Shown: one piece after another, positions 36,336 through 48,625 of the stretch
How the letters are laid out: each line of letters starts with the position of its first letter
Numbering within the stretch: the stretch's first letter is position 1
DNA from: Bidens hawaiensis
Lineage: Eukaryota > Streptophyta > Magnoliopsida > Asterales > Asteraceae
Direction of reading: 5' to 3'
Length of the DNA stretch: 64,000 nt
Assembly (NCBI GenBank): GCA_021521415.1
Contig: JAIQDT010000832.1
Location: 248,001 to 312,000, forward strand
Notes under the pieces: model-generated
The model's input: the letters and a program-made list of their open reading frames with translations, nothing else
The model's database searches: none
What the model was told of the DNA's origin: nothing
Program-made: the position numbers and the translations under genes

Positions 36336-39300
36336 ATGGTTCGAAGCTTGAAAAACCCTAAGAAAGCCAAGCGGAAGAACAAGGTAACTATTAATTGTTA
36401 TTAATTCCCCAATTGATATAATAATAATAAATTAATCCTCTGTTGTGATTGATTAGGGTTCAAAGAAAGCAGGAGGAGGAGATGGATCATCATCTTCTTC
36501 ATCTGTACCTTCGATGCCTGCAAGGGTGTGGCAACCAGGTGTGGATGCTTTAGAAGAAGGTGAAGAGCTTCAGTGTGATCCTTCTGCTTACAATCTCTTC
36601 ATGCTTTTCACATTGGCTGGCCATGCTTAAGGTTACCTTTATTATTACATTATTAATAGTATTATTCATATTCATATACACATTCACACTCTCATTCATA
36701 TGACTTTGTTTGTTTATTCTGTTGCTCAGTTTTGATATTGTCCGCGATTCGCTCGGGTTAGTCAGGACTGAATTTCCCCACACAGTTTATTGTGTCACTG
36801 GAACTCAGGTAATGCATGCTAATTATTAGCTCTTAACCTTCTTTGTATTCAGCCCGAGCCCAGATAAGCACTTTTGCTAAAGCTCGAGCTTGTCTCGTGA
36901 GCTGGTTTTTCAAGATTCCACTAACCTCGTTTATTATTTATATAAGTTTTAAATTATTTTGAGAAAAATTTTAAAAGAGCCTAAGCTCGGCTTGAGCTTG
37001 GCCGTACAGTGTGAAATTAATATATAGAAGTCCAAAGGATGTAAAACATAAAAAATACATGAGGTTTGTTAAGGTTTGACGATCCTACATGAGCTTCCCA
37101 TACAAGGCTCGAGCTCCGGCTTGATAGTTAAACAACGTTAATTTGAGGCTCAAGCTTGGTTCGAGCTTGAAAAAGCACGGCTTCTTTCGATCTTATTATT
37201 GATTCGATCTCAAGCTGCGAGCGGCTCGGCTCTTTGCACCCCTATTTTGTATTTTGACTACATGTCTTTGTAGGCATAATGAAGTATGTTGTATTGCTAT
37301 TAATTAAGTTTGGTTAGTATACTGCTTTACAGTATATCTTTTTGTATATTCCTTTATGGTATTCTGTCTTTACTCTATTAGGCACACAATGCTCCAAATT
37401 CAATTGGAATATTTAAAATATCAAATATTTCTGGGAAACGGCGGGAGTTGCTACCAACAAAAACATCCAATGCTGATACGGAAATGGAGAGTGACAGTAG
37501 TGATAGTGACGATGATGATGAGAATGATGGACCAAAGGCTCCTGTTTTTCAGGTAATAATGCTCGCCATTGAGGTTTTTAACTTCATCTTTTTTTTTTTT
37601 AAGTTTTGGTTGTGTTTTAACCTTTGTATGTTTTATAGGTGCGCAAGGTATTTTATGAAGGCTGCGTTAACAGGATTCGTGCTATGCCACAAAAGCCTCA
37701 TATTTGTGCATCTTGGGGAGATACTGGTCATGTGCAGGTATAATTAGCTATTATGAAATTCTTTTATAAGGGTCATGTGCATACCCTTATAAACAGGTGT
37801 ATGGATTGATCAAAGTCGGTTTAAACTTTACAAAATGATTGACCAATGGCCAATTTTTCTTCAGTTATCGAAACTTGTAAAAAGTTTGGTCTGTTTTCAA
37901 TCATAGGGATCATCTGTGTATTTCTTTCATATTTTTTTTTAATGTCAAAAAGATTATAATATACCCCTTTTGGTCCATTGTCAAATTTTCTACTTCCAAT
38001 GTCATGCAGATTTGGGATGTTAGCTCTCATCTAAATGCAATGGCAATCGGAAACTAATGTTAGCAAAGATGCCGCCACAATATTTAATGAACCGCCTTTA
38101 CTTAAATTTACTGGTCACAAAGATGAAGGCTATGCAATTGATTGGAGTCCTTTAGTCCCTGGCAGGCTTGTTTCTGGTATCAACTATAAGTAACTAAACT
38201 AGTGAATCTTGAATGTATTTATTCAATATCTTAATTAACCGTTTAATTTTGTTATTTGGTTTTTAAAAGGGGACTGTAAGAATTCCATTCACTTATGGGA
38301 GCCCGCTTCTGACACAACATGGAATGTTGATAATAAACCGTTTGTTGGACATACTGCCAGTGTTGAAGATTTGCAGGTACCTTATCAATTTTTTTAACAC
38401 TTCATATGTAAATATATTTAACAAAAAGAAATTAAATTTTTAACTCTTTGTTGATGCAGTGGAGCCCTACGGAGCCTTTTGTGTTTGCTTCCGGTTCGGT
38501 TGATAAAACTATAGCAATATGGGACACCCGCATGGGGAAATCACCAGCAACTACTATTAAGGCACATGAGACAGATGTCAATGTTATTTCTTGGAATAGG
38601 TTTGTAACGCTTATTGTTTATTTAAAGGTTTTATGAACATATATGATAATGTAACGTTTTGTTTTGCTGATTTTAATTAGGCTGGCAAGCTGTATGTTGG
38701 CATCTGGTAGTGATGATGGGGCGTTTTCTATTCGTGATCTTAAAATGCTTAAGGTATGTTGTTAGAAACAACTTTCAAAAAGTAGTTTTTTCACTTATTT
38801 AACTGTTTTATTTGTGCAGGAAGGTGATTCTGTAGTAGCTCACTTTCAGTACCATAAACATCCAATAACGTCGATTGAATGGAGCCCACATGAAGCGTCC
38901 ACTCTGGCAGTAACATCAGCTGATAATCAGTTGACGTAAGTATTTTTCTAAAATAAGTTTGTAAAATTATTTGAATGATTTTTACAATATGACCGTTATA
39001 TAACATTATTTTTGTTAAAATTTTAGAATTTGGGATCTCTCTTTAGAACGTAATGAGGAAGAAGCCGAATTTAAAGCCAAAACGCAATAGGAAGTACACG
39101 CACCCACTGATTTGCCACCGCAACTTCTTTTTGTTCATCAGGTTCTTTTAAATCTTTATGTCACCAGTTAAAACATTTTGACTTTTTGTTGACTTTTTCT
39201 TTGGTTGTACATGAACAGGGTCAGAAAGACCTGAAAGAACTTCATTGGCACACACAGATTCCCGGAATGCTCATATCTACGGCTGCTGATGGTTTCAACA

Positions 39301-39356
39301 TCTTAATGCCTTCAAATATTGAAAGCAATCTTCCTGCTGCTAATGCTGCTGCGTGA
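36336..39356 (+). pseudogene. GRWD1-like WD40 gene, recently disabled
   Basis: Twelve exons with intact splice sites: 36336-36383, 36457-36631, 36730-36808, 37382-37552, 37639-37737, 38010-38176, 38270-38376, 38460-38599, 38681-38753, 38820-38935, 39027-39141, 39219-39356. The product resembles the glutamate-rich WD-repeat protein family (histone-binding, ribosome biogenesis): MVRSLKNPKKAKRKNK start, DPSAYN motif, acidic SDSSDSDDDDEND tract, then WD40 repeats. Lesions: one base missing near 36,594 (early stop at 36,628), one extra base near 38,046 (stop at 38,055), and TAG at 39,088 in exon 11. The two indels cancel, so downstream exons stay in phase. Neighbouring genes show no such errors, which argues against poor sequence quality. 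A functional copy probably exists elsewhere. Confidence 0.92.
36853..37246. mobile_element. GAGC-word MITE in GRWD1-like intron 3
   Basis: Arms rich in GAGC/GCTC words; right end GGCTCTTTGCACCCCTA is MITE-like. It is collinear with the outer MITE at 21,524-22,590 and shows the uninterrupted site where that copy carries a nested insertion. Confidence 0.75.
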
Positions 39357-39846
39357 ACACCATGATCTACACCATAAAAGTTAAAGCTTTATAATAGCGT
39401 GTGAAGAATTGGATTGAAGATCTGAGAAAAGCTGAGGGTTGAATTTTTCGGTAGTTGCTATTGGTGTTAAGTTAAAGATAGTATCAAATGAGACATGGTT
39501 TTGTTTTTACTGAGTTTGAAATTTTGAGTTATGTGAAAATGTGATTTGAATGGTAGTAATTTTTATAATGCAAGTGTGCATTTCCTACAACAATTTGACT
39601 TGTTTTAGTTTTATATGCTGTTATGGGATAGATGTGGTAAAATGGGTGGGTGGTTCGGTTGGAACTGGACATTTTTCTTGTTTTAAATTTGCAGTGTTTT
39701 ATAAATATTTTGGGTAAAATTTTATAAATAAGCTGTGTGTTTTAGCTGTTATAGTATCACCCATTGATGGTGTGGTTGTGTTTGGAGTTTCTTAATGCAA
39801 ATACAACCAACAGAATACACCAAAAAAACAACACTATCACACCGTG

Positions 39847-40160
39847 TTACATTTTAAATTTACGCCAATCTTCCCACAACTCCACTATACCACCCAGCCT
39901 ATTTCTGACCCAAATGTAGCTAAGCGATAAATTTGTCACCACACTTGTCATCGTAACCACCAATCCATTAAACACCATTTCTTGCCTTCTATAAACACCA
40001 CAATGAAACAACACACCGCATGTAATGTCTTCGCCTTCCTCTTTGGGAACTTGGTGAATTCATGTTGGTGAAGAAGGTCTCGAATACTAAAGGTGAAAAT
40101 CTGTGGAACCTTACGCCAAACTGAAATGGCCTGCCATGCCACATGGGCCAAACCGCACGA
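39847..40160 (-). pseudogene. LINE reverse-transcriptase 3' remnant
   Basis: Read on the minus strand, CGLAHVAWQAISVWRKVP, IFTFSIRDLLHQHE, then (one frame later) VFNGLVV and LSLSYIWVRNRLG match the C-terminal zinc-binding region that ends many plant LINE ORF2 proteins. There is one frameshift near 39,965. The rest of the element is missing, consistent with 5' truncation. Confidence 0.6.
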
Positions 40161-40260
40161 AACAGAAAAAAAGGTGTTTATTAAAAAGTAAAAATGATTC
40201 ATTATATTAGTAGAAATACACACTGTTACACACTGTCAAAAAAAAAAAGTATAAAGATTT

Positions 40261-40340
40261 TGTTGGGAGTGGGATTTGAACCCACGCCCTTTCGGACAAG
40301 AACGTTAATCTACCGCCTTAGACAACTCGGCCATCTCAAC
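40261..40340 (-). tRNA. tRNA-Leu-like pseudogene, anticodon AAC
   Basis: 80 nt with a tRNA-Leu body: GTTGAGATGGCCGAGTTGTC, variable arm TCCGAAAGGGC, perfect T arm GTGGG-TTCAAAT-CCCAC, and a long T run about a dozen bases downstream as Pol III terminator. The anticodon loop TTAACGT gives AAC, a valine anticodon, where the family has AAG. The anticodon stem has two mismatches, the acceptor stem has one A:C, and the D loop lacks one G. Internal promoter boxes look intact, but the fold argues for a pseudogene. Confidence 0.8.
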
Positions 40341-43297
40341 TTTTGATGATCTTGTTACGTATTATTTTTGTATAATATTTGGAAAAGTACTGATGATTAT
40401 ATAATCATATTATTATACTTATATATAGGTTGCAGGTAGAATATCTAATTGATTGAAAATAACTAAATGTGATCACTAATTCATTCATGTTTGAATGCAT
40501 TCTGTATTAATTATTTATACTCATGGATGATCATAGTAAACATGTTCCATGTCCAATGTGCATACATAACAAAATATGCACTAGCCAGCATGATTTTTTT
40601 TTAATTGTACTAATGGTATATAGGAGAGAGAAAAGTGTTCTTTTGGTTTCTAGTTCATTCGTCATTTGAAACGTTGATACCTTAAATGTTTGTAATTCGT
40701 GTCAGCATTTGTCTGGTGGGTTGAACAATTATCTTCAGTTTCGTCGTTTCAAATGGCAATTTGAAATTTTTTCTTAAAAACTCTCTTACGGTAATAATAA
40801 TCTAAATCCTTTCTTAAAAATTAATCTAGGCATGTATTAGAAGCACTTTTTGAGACAACTTTTGACCTTATGGCTAGATGTTTTTATTTAGTTACAAGTA
40901 AACAAGCTGAAACTTCACAACCTATTGTCTTTAGGTGTTTAAAATTTGACCAGTTAAAATAAAAGCAATCTATTTATAAGTAAATGAGATGAAACTGCAG
41001 AAACGATTCTCGTTTTCATCAGACGTGGTGTATAAGAAAAAAAATGTAGTACTGTGGATTATAATTCGTGACTTGTGTAATAGCGGTACAACCACTCGCT
41101 CAACAATGTGAATTCCTCATTCTAGTGGATCCAGAATGTCATTTTCTAGTCAAAATTTGTGATCATGTTCTCTCCGCATCTGGGTCGCTGTCGTTGGCTG
41201 CATATATAACTAATTTCCAACAGCACAAGGCATGTTTGTGACATTCCTTTTTGTTTGTAATTAACATTTAGTATACTATGAAAATTTAGTTGTCCCGAGA
41301 ATGTTATGGAATTGTGTTATGTTATCAAAATATGTATATAAAAAGACAAATGTAATTAATGTGTATAAAGTGTAACATATAACAATATTGCTAACAAAAT
41401 GGGGTTGCAACGTAGCTTGTTGACCATTTTCCTGTAATTTTATTGTAATCGTTTTGAGTTTAATGGGAAATCATCATTTAATGTCATTACTATTGTTAAA
41501 AATACTCTTTAACATATTAAATAAAATTATAAATAATAAAGTAGTCTCGATTCGAGATTTTAACTAGTTAATCTTGAATAGCTCACAAGCTTGGCTTGGC
41601 TCGTTCACACCCTAGGAGCAACCTGTGAAGCTTGGATAGCATCCGAGGCTTTAGCACTAATCATATACACGAAACCGTTTCTCTAACGGTGTACTTATGT
41701 CCGGCTCTCAATGAGTTGGGGAATGACCAAGTGTGGTACAACGTGCCCACCGTAAGGATCCAGACAAACGTATACACTAGTCTGCGCGTCAATGATGACC
41801 TTCTTTTATAAAGTCTTAGGCATCAATCGTCTCACATAAACTTTTGACTTGTTTAAATAGTTTAACGAGTTTTGCATATTCATCTTATGTTTGTCAGTTG
41901 GCAACTGATCTTAACTCTTCGTTGATTATCTCGTACTGATAGTTTTAAATAATCTTATATCAATAATCTAGATCATCGTAAGATCTGGCTTCAGACATCT
42001 TCAGTCTGGCACTATAGTTCAAACCTTGTTAAATGTCTTGTTCATATTATAGTCTAAAACATCATAACAGTTAGGATCAAGTTTTGCATACAAAATGCGA
42101 AAGGCCACGTTAATACAGCGATGCAGTATGCTCAGCCACTGTGTTCGTCTCATGAAACCTTTAAACCTCGTCGCATCAGGAATCCCTGGATGCCTCCATG
42201 TGGCCGTTCCAGGAAACTGTCATCCACAAGTGGCTGAGATGAAAATAGTATTGTTTAAAATCTACAAAGCAATAAAGAAGCATATATTACCGTTCAGAGC
42301 CATTATTAGCAACCAAATGTTCTGCAATTAAGGTAATATCATTTTTGTTTCTCTTTCTCTTAGAATCCATCATCTAGCAGAAACCTTAAAAAAAAACTAT
42401 GAAACAGAATGTAAACCAAGGGGAATGGGGTTTAGGAAGTAATTTGTTATGGGCTGAATATGATGTTAAACAGTGTCGAAGCCAGAAATTATTTTCTATG
42501 GATTCGAAAATTTTCGATCCTTGGATTTGTTTACGGCCTTCTTCAAGACGGGTGCCGCGAACGACTACCAAAAAAGAGGCCTTATATAATTTTTTTCTCA
42601 TAGATTGACGAAAGTTGTGATAACAATACGCAAACACAAAGTTATTGTAGCAATAAACAAAAAGAAAACAAAGTTAAACAATAAACAAAACAAAGTTAAC
42701 GAATAATTAAGGGTGTCCTATAGTCGAATGTTAACGAAACCGAACCGATAACTAGCAATAACAAAAATTAATAATCATTATATGGAACTTATCACGGTTA
42801 TGGTTAACTAATAAAAAAATAAAGCTTCACTGTAAAATTGATATATCAAGAAGCGAAACGATCTATAAAAAATAAGAAAAATTATAAAATTGCTTTAAAC
42901 TATTATAAATTAAATGTTTTGTATGCAATGCAACGTATTGTCAGTTTAGTTTGCTATTGTATACTTTTTTTTAAACTCTTTTTTGTTAAATACCAATAGT
43001 TAATAGAAATCGGTTTAAGTTGTAGGTGTTGACTTTTGGCAATGGGCATTTATTATACTCTAGTATCTTCTTCAACATCTTATGATCTTTATTAAAACCA
43101 GAGTTACAGGTGGAAAACTGAAAAAACCACTATAATTATCTACCTTCAATGTTCTCTTCCTTTCACTTTAAAATAATGGATTCGCTCGTTAATACGTACT
43201 ACAGTTTCTATATAAAACCGAAAATAGCCCATGTTCGGGCGAACCCATAGCTACAAAAGTATCTCCGCCACTGATGTTAAAATAGCTTGCAAAAAGC
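40341..43297. other. Intergenic, no gene seen
   Basis: AT-rich. A fragment of a GAGC-word MITE ends near 41,618 (GCTCGTTCACACCCTA). A moderately GC region at 41,620-41,800 has no recognisable coding content. ORFs here are short and lack support. Confidence 0.5.
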
Positions 43298-43664
43298 TAG
43301 GGATGACAATGGGTCGAGTTTGGGACGGGTCTAGGTATTCCCAGACCCGGACCCGATTATAAAACCCCGTCCCAGACCCATCGGGTATTTATCGGGTAAA
43401 TACCCATCGGGTATGCCCGCGGGTTTCGGATATACCCGTTAGTTTATTAAAAATACCCGTCGGGTATGTCTGACTCAAATCCCATCGGGTTTTGAAAATA
43501 CAACACAAAAAAATTTATTTTTTTAGTTTCATGATACACTCCTTCAACAAAAAGAAAAAATTATATCAAAAAATATATAAAAAGATCTACGTAGTTTATA
43601 GAGGATGAGTGAGTGGCGGGATGTAATACAATATATATATATATACCATTTTTTATTGTTACTA

Positions 43665-43697
<33 letters not shown>

Positions 43698-43913
43698 ATG
43701 TCGGGTATATAATCGGGTAAACGGGTCCATATTATCGGGTAATCAGGTCGGGTAATTGGGTATATTAGAAATCCCAGACGTGTCCCAGACCCGAGAAAAA
43801 TTTAAAAACTAATCCCAGACCCGTCCCATACCCTAATGGGACGGGTAAGACCCGTCCCAATTATGTCGGGTATCGGGTATTCCCATCAGGTTCGGGTTTC
43901 AGTGTCATCCCTA
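43298..43913. mobile_element. hAT-type MITE, GGGTAT/GACCCG words, 8-bp TSD
   Basis: Ends TAGGGATGACAATGGG and CAGTGTCATCCCTA are inverted. Perfect 8-bp duplication CAAAAAGC at 43,290-43,297 and 43,914-43,921. Arms packed with CGGGTA and CCCAGACCC words; the core holds TA and TG microsatellites. Confidence 0.92.
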
Positions 43914-43986
43914 CAAAAAGCTCACTTAAATGACTATAATTCCCCTATGCACGTGCATATATTAATTCTATCGCATGCCTCTTAAG

Positions 43987-45858
43987 TATGGGTGTAAATG
44001 AGCTTAAGCCAAGCTCGAATATGACTTGGCTAAAGCTCAACTCGTTTCTACTTAGAAAGGCTCGAGCTTGAGATCGGCTTGTGAATGGTTTTTCAAGCTC
44101 AAGCTTGACTTGTTTATTTATAACTTATTAACTAATTTATATATGATAGGAAAGGAGCCGGTTAACAGAGAAAACTAGAAAGAGTGGCTATGGTTTATCT
44201 CCAAAACATAACTATTCATTCAGTAAAATGTAACTTAAATAGAGTTTAACTTACAATAGCAACCCAAACAAACAAATAAAAAAATAAATGGTCCTTGAAC
44301 TTAATAACAAAATAAATAACATAACAATACTCCCTCCTTAACTGTATTTTTGCCCTCAAAAAATAATTCTAGGAACCTTGTCTACATCATCTTCAACAAC
44401 CCCCTTTGGTGCTTGATCTTCATCATCTACCACTTGAAGTATATAGAGATGTCTTTTCTTACACTTGTGGCCTGGAACGAACTTTTCGGTACACCAAAAA
44501 CGTTCACCTTTTGCCCTTTTCATCTCAAGTTTATCGCCTGTCAAATGCCTCGAGCTAAGCGTTCCCGGTTTTGAAGTCAGTGGCACGGTTGTTGGACTTG
44601 GTAATAAGGGTAGTTTTGAAGCATTAACCGGAGGGGTAATTTTGGTATCTTCACGTTGTGAACCATCCTCTACATCTTTAAGTCAATTCATCAAGCTCGT
44701 GTTGCTGATAGTTTAAAGCCTTGCTAACCCATACGCCTCGTGTAACGTTTGAGGTTTGAACATCTTTACCGGCCCTTTTATTCCCGGTTTCAATCATTTC
44801 ACATATAGCTAACGACATATGGTTCACTAACGGTAACCTTATTAAGCAAGCGATCAAAACCTGAATTATATTCTTGTAGGCCATCGATGTCATCAACACT
44901 TTGTACAAGAGACGCTATTTCTTCCATTGCATCTTCAAACATGGCGTTAGAGAAACGAGCCGAAATAGCCAAAACGTAGTCTTCCCATGGTAGTTTATCC
45001 ACTGTAAGCCCTTGTCTTTTCATATAAGATTGATGCCATTCAATAGCATCCCCCTAAAGGTGTATAACCGCGTGCCTTAGCTTGAGATTTGCCGGTGTCT
45101 CGTCGATTGTTAAGATGTGTTCACAACGGTAAATCAAACCTTCAACATCTACCCCCGAAAACTTAGGAAACTCTCCTTTTCCAACCCGCATAGGCCGAAT
45201 ACCCACCCGCGAATCAACATCGCTATACAACCCCTTTCCAGACCTGTCACCGCCACTAAAACTACTGCCGCTGCTTGAATGCTCGTAATATCTCTTCTTG
45301 TTGTTTAAGAGATTGCTCCTGTTGTTTCATCGATTGTTCTTGTTGTTTCATCAGTGCAGCTAGGGTTTCTTGAAGATCTAAGATGGCCTTGCCATGGTCA
45401 TTGAGAGTGTTGTCAACTTCTTGATTCCTGGTGTTCGTCATGGTGATATGAGATATAATGCTTTGATACCCTTGATAGGGAAGGAGCCGGTTAACAGAGA
45501 AAACTAGAAAGATAGGCTAGGGTTTATCTCCAAAACATAACCATTCATTCAATAATATGTAACTTAAATAAAGTTCAACTTACAATAGCAACCCAAACAA
45601 ACATATAAAAACATAAATGATCCTTGAACTTAATAGCAAAATAAATAACATAACAATATATTACCGAGTTATTTTTATCACAATTTTATATTATAAATAT
45701 TATTATATAACTATAGTTATATAAAGAACAGGCTCGCAGATGGCTCAAGCTCGATAAGTGAGATTCGAGCTCAAACTTGCTTAAGCCCGACTCGATTCAA
45801 GCTTTTAACGAGCTGATATCAAATAGCTCACGAGCTGATTAGCTCGTTTACACCCCTA
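43987..45858. mobile_element. GAGC-word MITE carrying a nested LTR element
   Basis: Ends TATGGGTGTAAATGAGC and GCTCGTTTACACCCCTA are inverted, with GAGC-word arms at 43,987-44,120 and 45,725-45,858. An LTR element of 1,512 bp interrupts the AT-rich core. The flanking 8-mers agree poorly, so the MITE insertion is old. Confidence 0.8.
44144..45655 (-). mobile_element. Small gag-only LTR retrotransposon (TR-GAG-like)
   Basis: LTRs of 183 bp at 44,144-44,326 and 45,473-45,655 differ at roughly a dozen sites, with a 5-bp target duplication ATATA (44,139-44,143; 45,656-45,660). On the minus strand the 5' LTR is followed by GGTATCAAAGC, a tRNA-iMet-type primer site, then ATG at 45,441 (MTNTRNQEVDN). 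A Ty3/gypsy-like gag follows, with FSNAMFEDAMEEIASL and a EKFVPGHKCKKRHLYIL knuckle region. GTTAAGGAGGGAGTAT precedes the 3' LTR. Gag is broken into several frames; no pol is present. This matches non-autonomous gag-only LTR elements. Confidence 0.88.
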
Positions 45859-46059
45859 CCCTCAAACGAAACAATTGTATAAGAAGAAAAGTAGGCTTTT
45901 TTATTTGTTAGGTGTCACCTCTTGTTGAAATCAAACCAACTTGGTTAGGCGTTGATACCACTATAACCGGTGCCTTACAATATTAAGAGAAACTATGGAT
46001 CTCATATATATTTATTTTATAGTGGTATGTGGTTTTCGTCCATGTGGTTTGTCCAAATC

Positions 46060-46440
46060 TCCGGTTTTAGTTCAATAGTTTCAAATTTGCGATTTTCGTC
46101 CTCATGGTTTCATTTAACTTGCAATTAAACCTGAATTTACTAATCCCGTTAAATATGGTCGTCAAAGACATCAGTGTGCCCTTCACGTGAGAGACGGGTT
46201 TGTCCTTTTTTCCCCAAATACACCCCAGCCCCTCACATGAGAGGGCTTGCAAATTAAGATTGAGTTTTTTTTGGGCGAATAAGGACAAAACTGCCCCTAT
46301 TGTGAGAGGTATGCCGATGGGTTTAAAGACCAGACTAAACGAGGTTAATAAATTCGGGTTTAATTGCAAGAGAAATGAAATCACATGGACGGAAATTGTA
46401 AATTTAAAACTATTAGACTAAATTGGTATATAGTAGAAAT
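46060..46440. mobile_element. Foldback/palindromic MITE-like element
   Basis: The left arm (46,085-46,150, with TTGCAATTAAACCTGAATTTA) and right arm (46,330-46,400, with AAATTCGGGTTTAATTGCAA) are long inverted repeats. ORFs on both strands here are by-products of the palindrome. Confidence 0.7.
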
Positions 46441-47204
46441 CGTAAATTTAAAGCCACATGGTTTGCCCATTGATGGAAATGCAGTAATCTCATCAACCAG
46501 CCGAGATAAATAGGCATTTGAAAGAGTGTGCACTTTACTTGATAGAAATGAGAAAGTGACCGTGCCCACTTTGAATGAAATAGTAGAAATTTTGAAAAAC
46601 TCACATTGAAATTAGGAAAATAAAACCAGTTTGTTTAAATTTTACCATAATCAGGTAATAACATAATTTAATTAAATACGTTAATTAAATTTGACATTGC
46701 CTGATGTAAGTCCATACTCCATAGATAACAATACATATCCTATGTGGTTTTTTGATTTTTCCCTTTTTACAGAAAAAGGTTGCGCTGGCTTCAAAAAAAA
46801 TCAAAATATTAAAAGTATAGACAAGTTTTCCTTCACTTAAAGGATCTTCTATTTCCAATAGCCAAGCCATCACTCTATTTTTTACAAAAAATAATAATAA
46901 TTAAAATAAGTGTGTATATATATATAAATTTAAAAGTTTCTTGTAAGTCTCCAATCCAATTAATTCCTAGTCCTCATCTTAATTTCTCACTTAAACAAGG
47001 TAAAAATCAGGTAAAACTGACTTGCAATGTCAGTTTTACATGATCCTAATAACTTAATCATATTTCCACATTCAAAATTACTATTCTACCTAATAGTAAT
47101 AATTAAAATAATCAGTTGCATTCTAAATATTAAAAGAAAATTAAACTGGATTTACATATTTTAGTTTAATAAAATTAAACTAAAAAGCTCGTTTTTCGTT
47201 GTTA
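46441..47204. other. AT-rich, no gene seen
   Basis: No coding or RNA gene signal. Weak similarity to the adjacent palindromic element at the left edge. Confidence 0.4.
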
Positions 47205-48625
47205 AAACAAGTTTAAGGACCACCTTAGCTCAGATTTGGACACCCTGAAGCTACCTAGACCATAAACGATCAAACCCCAGTCAACCATGGTGATTAATGG
47301 CGGCTGATGGCGCTAGAATCGAAGAAAAAACCCAAAAATGCGTATATGAACGCTGAACAGTGCTTATACGGTGTATAAGTATATACGCCGTATATGTATG
47401 GTAGCATTTATATATGCATGTCCCGTATATGTATGCAACGTGTATGTATGGCTTATACGCTATGGGTAGACTTATACACCTAGCGGCTTATACGCCCATA
47501 ATAAACTTACACGCACGTAGTAATGATTTTATGAATAAACGAAGATAAACAGTGTATATGTACGTAAATGACAGATATGAACTAAAGATAAGCAAATAAC
47601 TAATAATGAAAGGTAACTTTTAAAATGAAGATTTAATTTAATTAAATAAAACTAGAATATAACTGATATAAACCAACCAAATTAAAACCAAACCACACAC
47701 CTCATCCCCATTCACGTTCACAAAAGGGCCCCTTTTTTCCCTTTGTTTTTCATTCAACAAGCCCAACGTACATGTCCCCTTTTGACCCAACACACCTCAC
47801 ACTTATCATCTCACTTTCTCAACTCCAAGACTCACAAATCTCTGTCTCTCTCCTTCTTGAAGAACCAGCTCCCAAGCACCACCATATTACCTTCACCTAT
47901 TCTCACCATTCAAGTAAGATTTAGGCACAAATCAAATGCACATATTCGATCAGAGGTCGGGAAGTCCGGTTTTAATCAGCAAAACCGTAACAGCTAAAAG
48001 TGGAGTTTTTGGCAACTGTTTCAGTTTTTCGGTGACTGTAGCGACTGATTCCGGCAGCGGCAGTGCGTGACGCTGGTAGAGCTCAGCGACCCGGTTGCGT
48101 GGCCTCTTGAGTCACTCAAATCGGAGTTCGTTTGATATGGTTTTGGGCTTCTCGAGTGATTTCAACCAAAAACGAGCTTAAGGACCACCTTAGCTCGGAT
48201 CTGGACACACCGAAGCTACCTAGGTTCATTGTTTGTGGTTCAAACCGATTTATTTACCTTGTTTAGGTTAAATCCGTATAGGTATGGGTAACGTATAAGA
48301 TGATAGGCCGTATAAGTATATGTATATGTGTATGTATGCCCATATATGTATGTAGCGTGTATATATGTATGTGTGCCCGTATATGTATGTAGCGCATATG
48401 TATGTGTACACCGTATATGTATGTGTATACCACGTATATGTATATAGCGTGTATGTATGCATGTTTCCCGTATATGTATAGGTATGGTGTATACGCTGGG
48501 GACGACTTATACGTTGGAGAGAGCTACAAGCCCATAAGGACTTATAGGCTTAAAGTGATTTCCAAAATAAACGAAAGATAAACAACGTATATGTACGTAA
48601 ACGATAGAAATGATATACGAACTAA
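47205..48625. repeat. Two-copy direct repeat with TATACG/GTATATG arrays
   Basis: TTAAGGACCACCTTAGCTC occurs at 47,213 and 48,177; both copies continue into arrays of GTATATGTATG and TATACGC words and end near GATAAACA-GTATATGTACG (47,565 and 48,575). Spacing is about 960 bp. No ORF. Confidence 0.75.

Noticed and set aside
36336..39356. Lesions in the GRWD1-like gene as sequencing errors
   Set aside because: Not excluded, but disfavoured: two neighbouring genes totalling more than 5 kb of coding sequence show no error, and one lesion is a base substitution.
46067..46421. Overlapping ORFs on both strands
   Set aside because: They are mirror translations of a palindromic MITE-like element.
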